From Magnetospirillum sp. XM-1 (GTDB lineage: Bacteria; Pseudomonadota; Alphaproteobacteria; Rhodospirillales; Magnetospirillaceae): a stretch of DNA of 64,000 nt. Where the stretch lies: the NCBI RefSeq assembly GCF_001511835.1, contig NZ_LN997848.1, forward strand, positions 1 to 64,000. The letters are read 5' to 3'. Of this stretch, positions 63,953-64,000 are shown in pieces. The notes under the pieces are model-generated. The model did not search any database and was not told where the DNA came from. It saw only the letters and a list, made by a program, of their open reading frames with translations. Made by a program: the position numbers and the translations under genes. How positions within the stretch are numbered: the first letter of the stretch is position 1; the number at the start of each line of letters is the position of its first letter.

Positions 63953-64000
63953 CCGCGTCCGTCGTCGTCATCACCAATCCGTTTGAACCGGTGGCCAGCC
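63949..64000 (+). CDS. Start of a tail tip/host-specificity protein (gpJ-like), cut by the window
   Basis: The frame opens at an ATGA overlap with the previous gene and reads TASVVVITNPFEPVAS to the edge. NPFxP near the N-terminus and the place after an NlpC/P60 gene match the gpJ-type central tail tip proteins. Only 17 residues are visible. Confidence 0.6.
   Translation, partial: MTASVVVITNPFEPVAS

Larger units (their letters stand above)
24175..64000. mobile_element. Lambda-like long-tailed prophage, right end outside the window
   Basis: From about 24.2 kb to the window end, the genes follow a temperate siphovirus plan: integration module, regulators, replication and recombination, DNA methylation, terminase, head, tail, fibre and tip. 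All head and tail genes appear intact, with normal overlaps and no nonsense mutations noticed, so the element may be functional. The left boundary is an inference from the recombinase. No lysis cassette or CI-type repressor is seen in the window, and these may lie to the right. Confidence 0.85.

Overview
The window reads as a chromosome segment of a high-GC alphaproteobacterium. The housekeeping proteins, the dnaA-dnaN-recF-gyrB order and the prophage gene families fit Rhodospirillales, probably a Magnetospirillum-like organism. That is recognition from memory, not a database search. Nearly all genes have strong third-position GC, so long antisense open frames are common and were discarded.

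Layout. (1) 1-6.8 kb: replication-initiation core dnaA, dnaN, recF, gyrB, with overlapping starts and stops from dnaN onward, closed by a perfect 13-bp hairpin at 6744-6773. (2) 6.9-11.7 kb, minus strand: a translationally coupled trehalose operon, otsA (with a membrane-anchored sensor-like N-terminus), otsB and a GH15 glucoamylase/trehalase-type hydrolase. (3) 12.1-12.7 kb: a small two-helix membrane protein and tRNA-Ser(GGA). The accessory region begins at the tRNA 3' end. (4) 13.0-22.5 kb: a defence island holding a MORC/MutL-type GHKL ATPase, a Z1-domain SF2 helicase, a DUF4420 PD-(D/E)XK nuclease, an AIPR protein, a C5-cytosine methyltransferase and a Vsr-like nuclease. (5) 22.75-24.03 kb: an intact IS3-family element with inverted repeats and a 4-bp target duplication. 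(6) 24.2-26.6 kb: a large serine recombinase with three small partner genes, probably the integration module of the prophage, followed by an unrecognised 734-residue protein. (7) 29.0 kb to the window end: a long-tailed, lambda-like (siphovirus-type) prophage that runs off the right edge.

The prophage reads left to right. First come a Com-like zinc protein and a sigma-like regulator. A replication/recombination block follows: Sak4-like ATPase, SSB-like protein, DEAD helicase, Fe-S PD-(D/E)XK nuclease, P4-type primase-helicase and RuvC-like resolvase. A nested inverted repeat of about 97 bp directly after the primase is a candidate phage origin. Next are two DNA methyltransferases, an HU protein and a DUF3489 regulator. 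The structural block runs Nu1/GpA terminase, gpW, portal, S49 protease with nested scaffold, gpD, gpE, head-tail joining, tail terminator, tail tube, G/GT chaperone with a -1 slippery site, tape measure, fibre genes, DUF1833-NlpC/P60 and the start of the tip protein. Two reversed cargo units, a pRiA4b ORF-3 gene and a HigBA-like toxin-antitoxin pair, sit inside it.

The items most worth follow-up are the six-gene MORC/Z1/AIPR/Dcm/Vsr island, the inverted-repeat candidate origin, the Com-like gene placed just before a start codon locked in a perfect hairpin, the RCC1-propeller fibre, the frameshift and internal-start devices in the morphogenesis genes, and the orphan 734-residue protein beside the recombinase.
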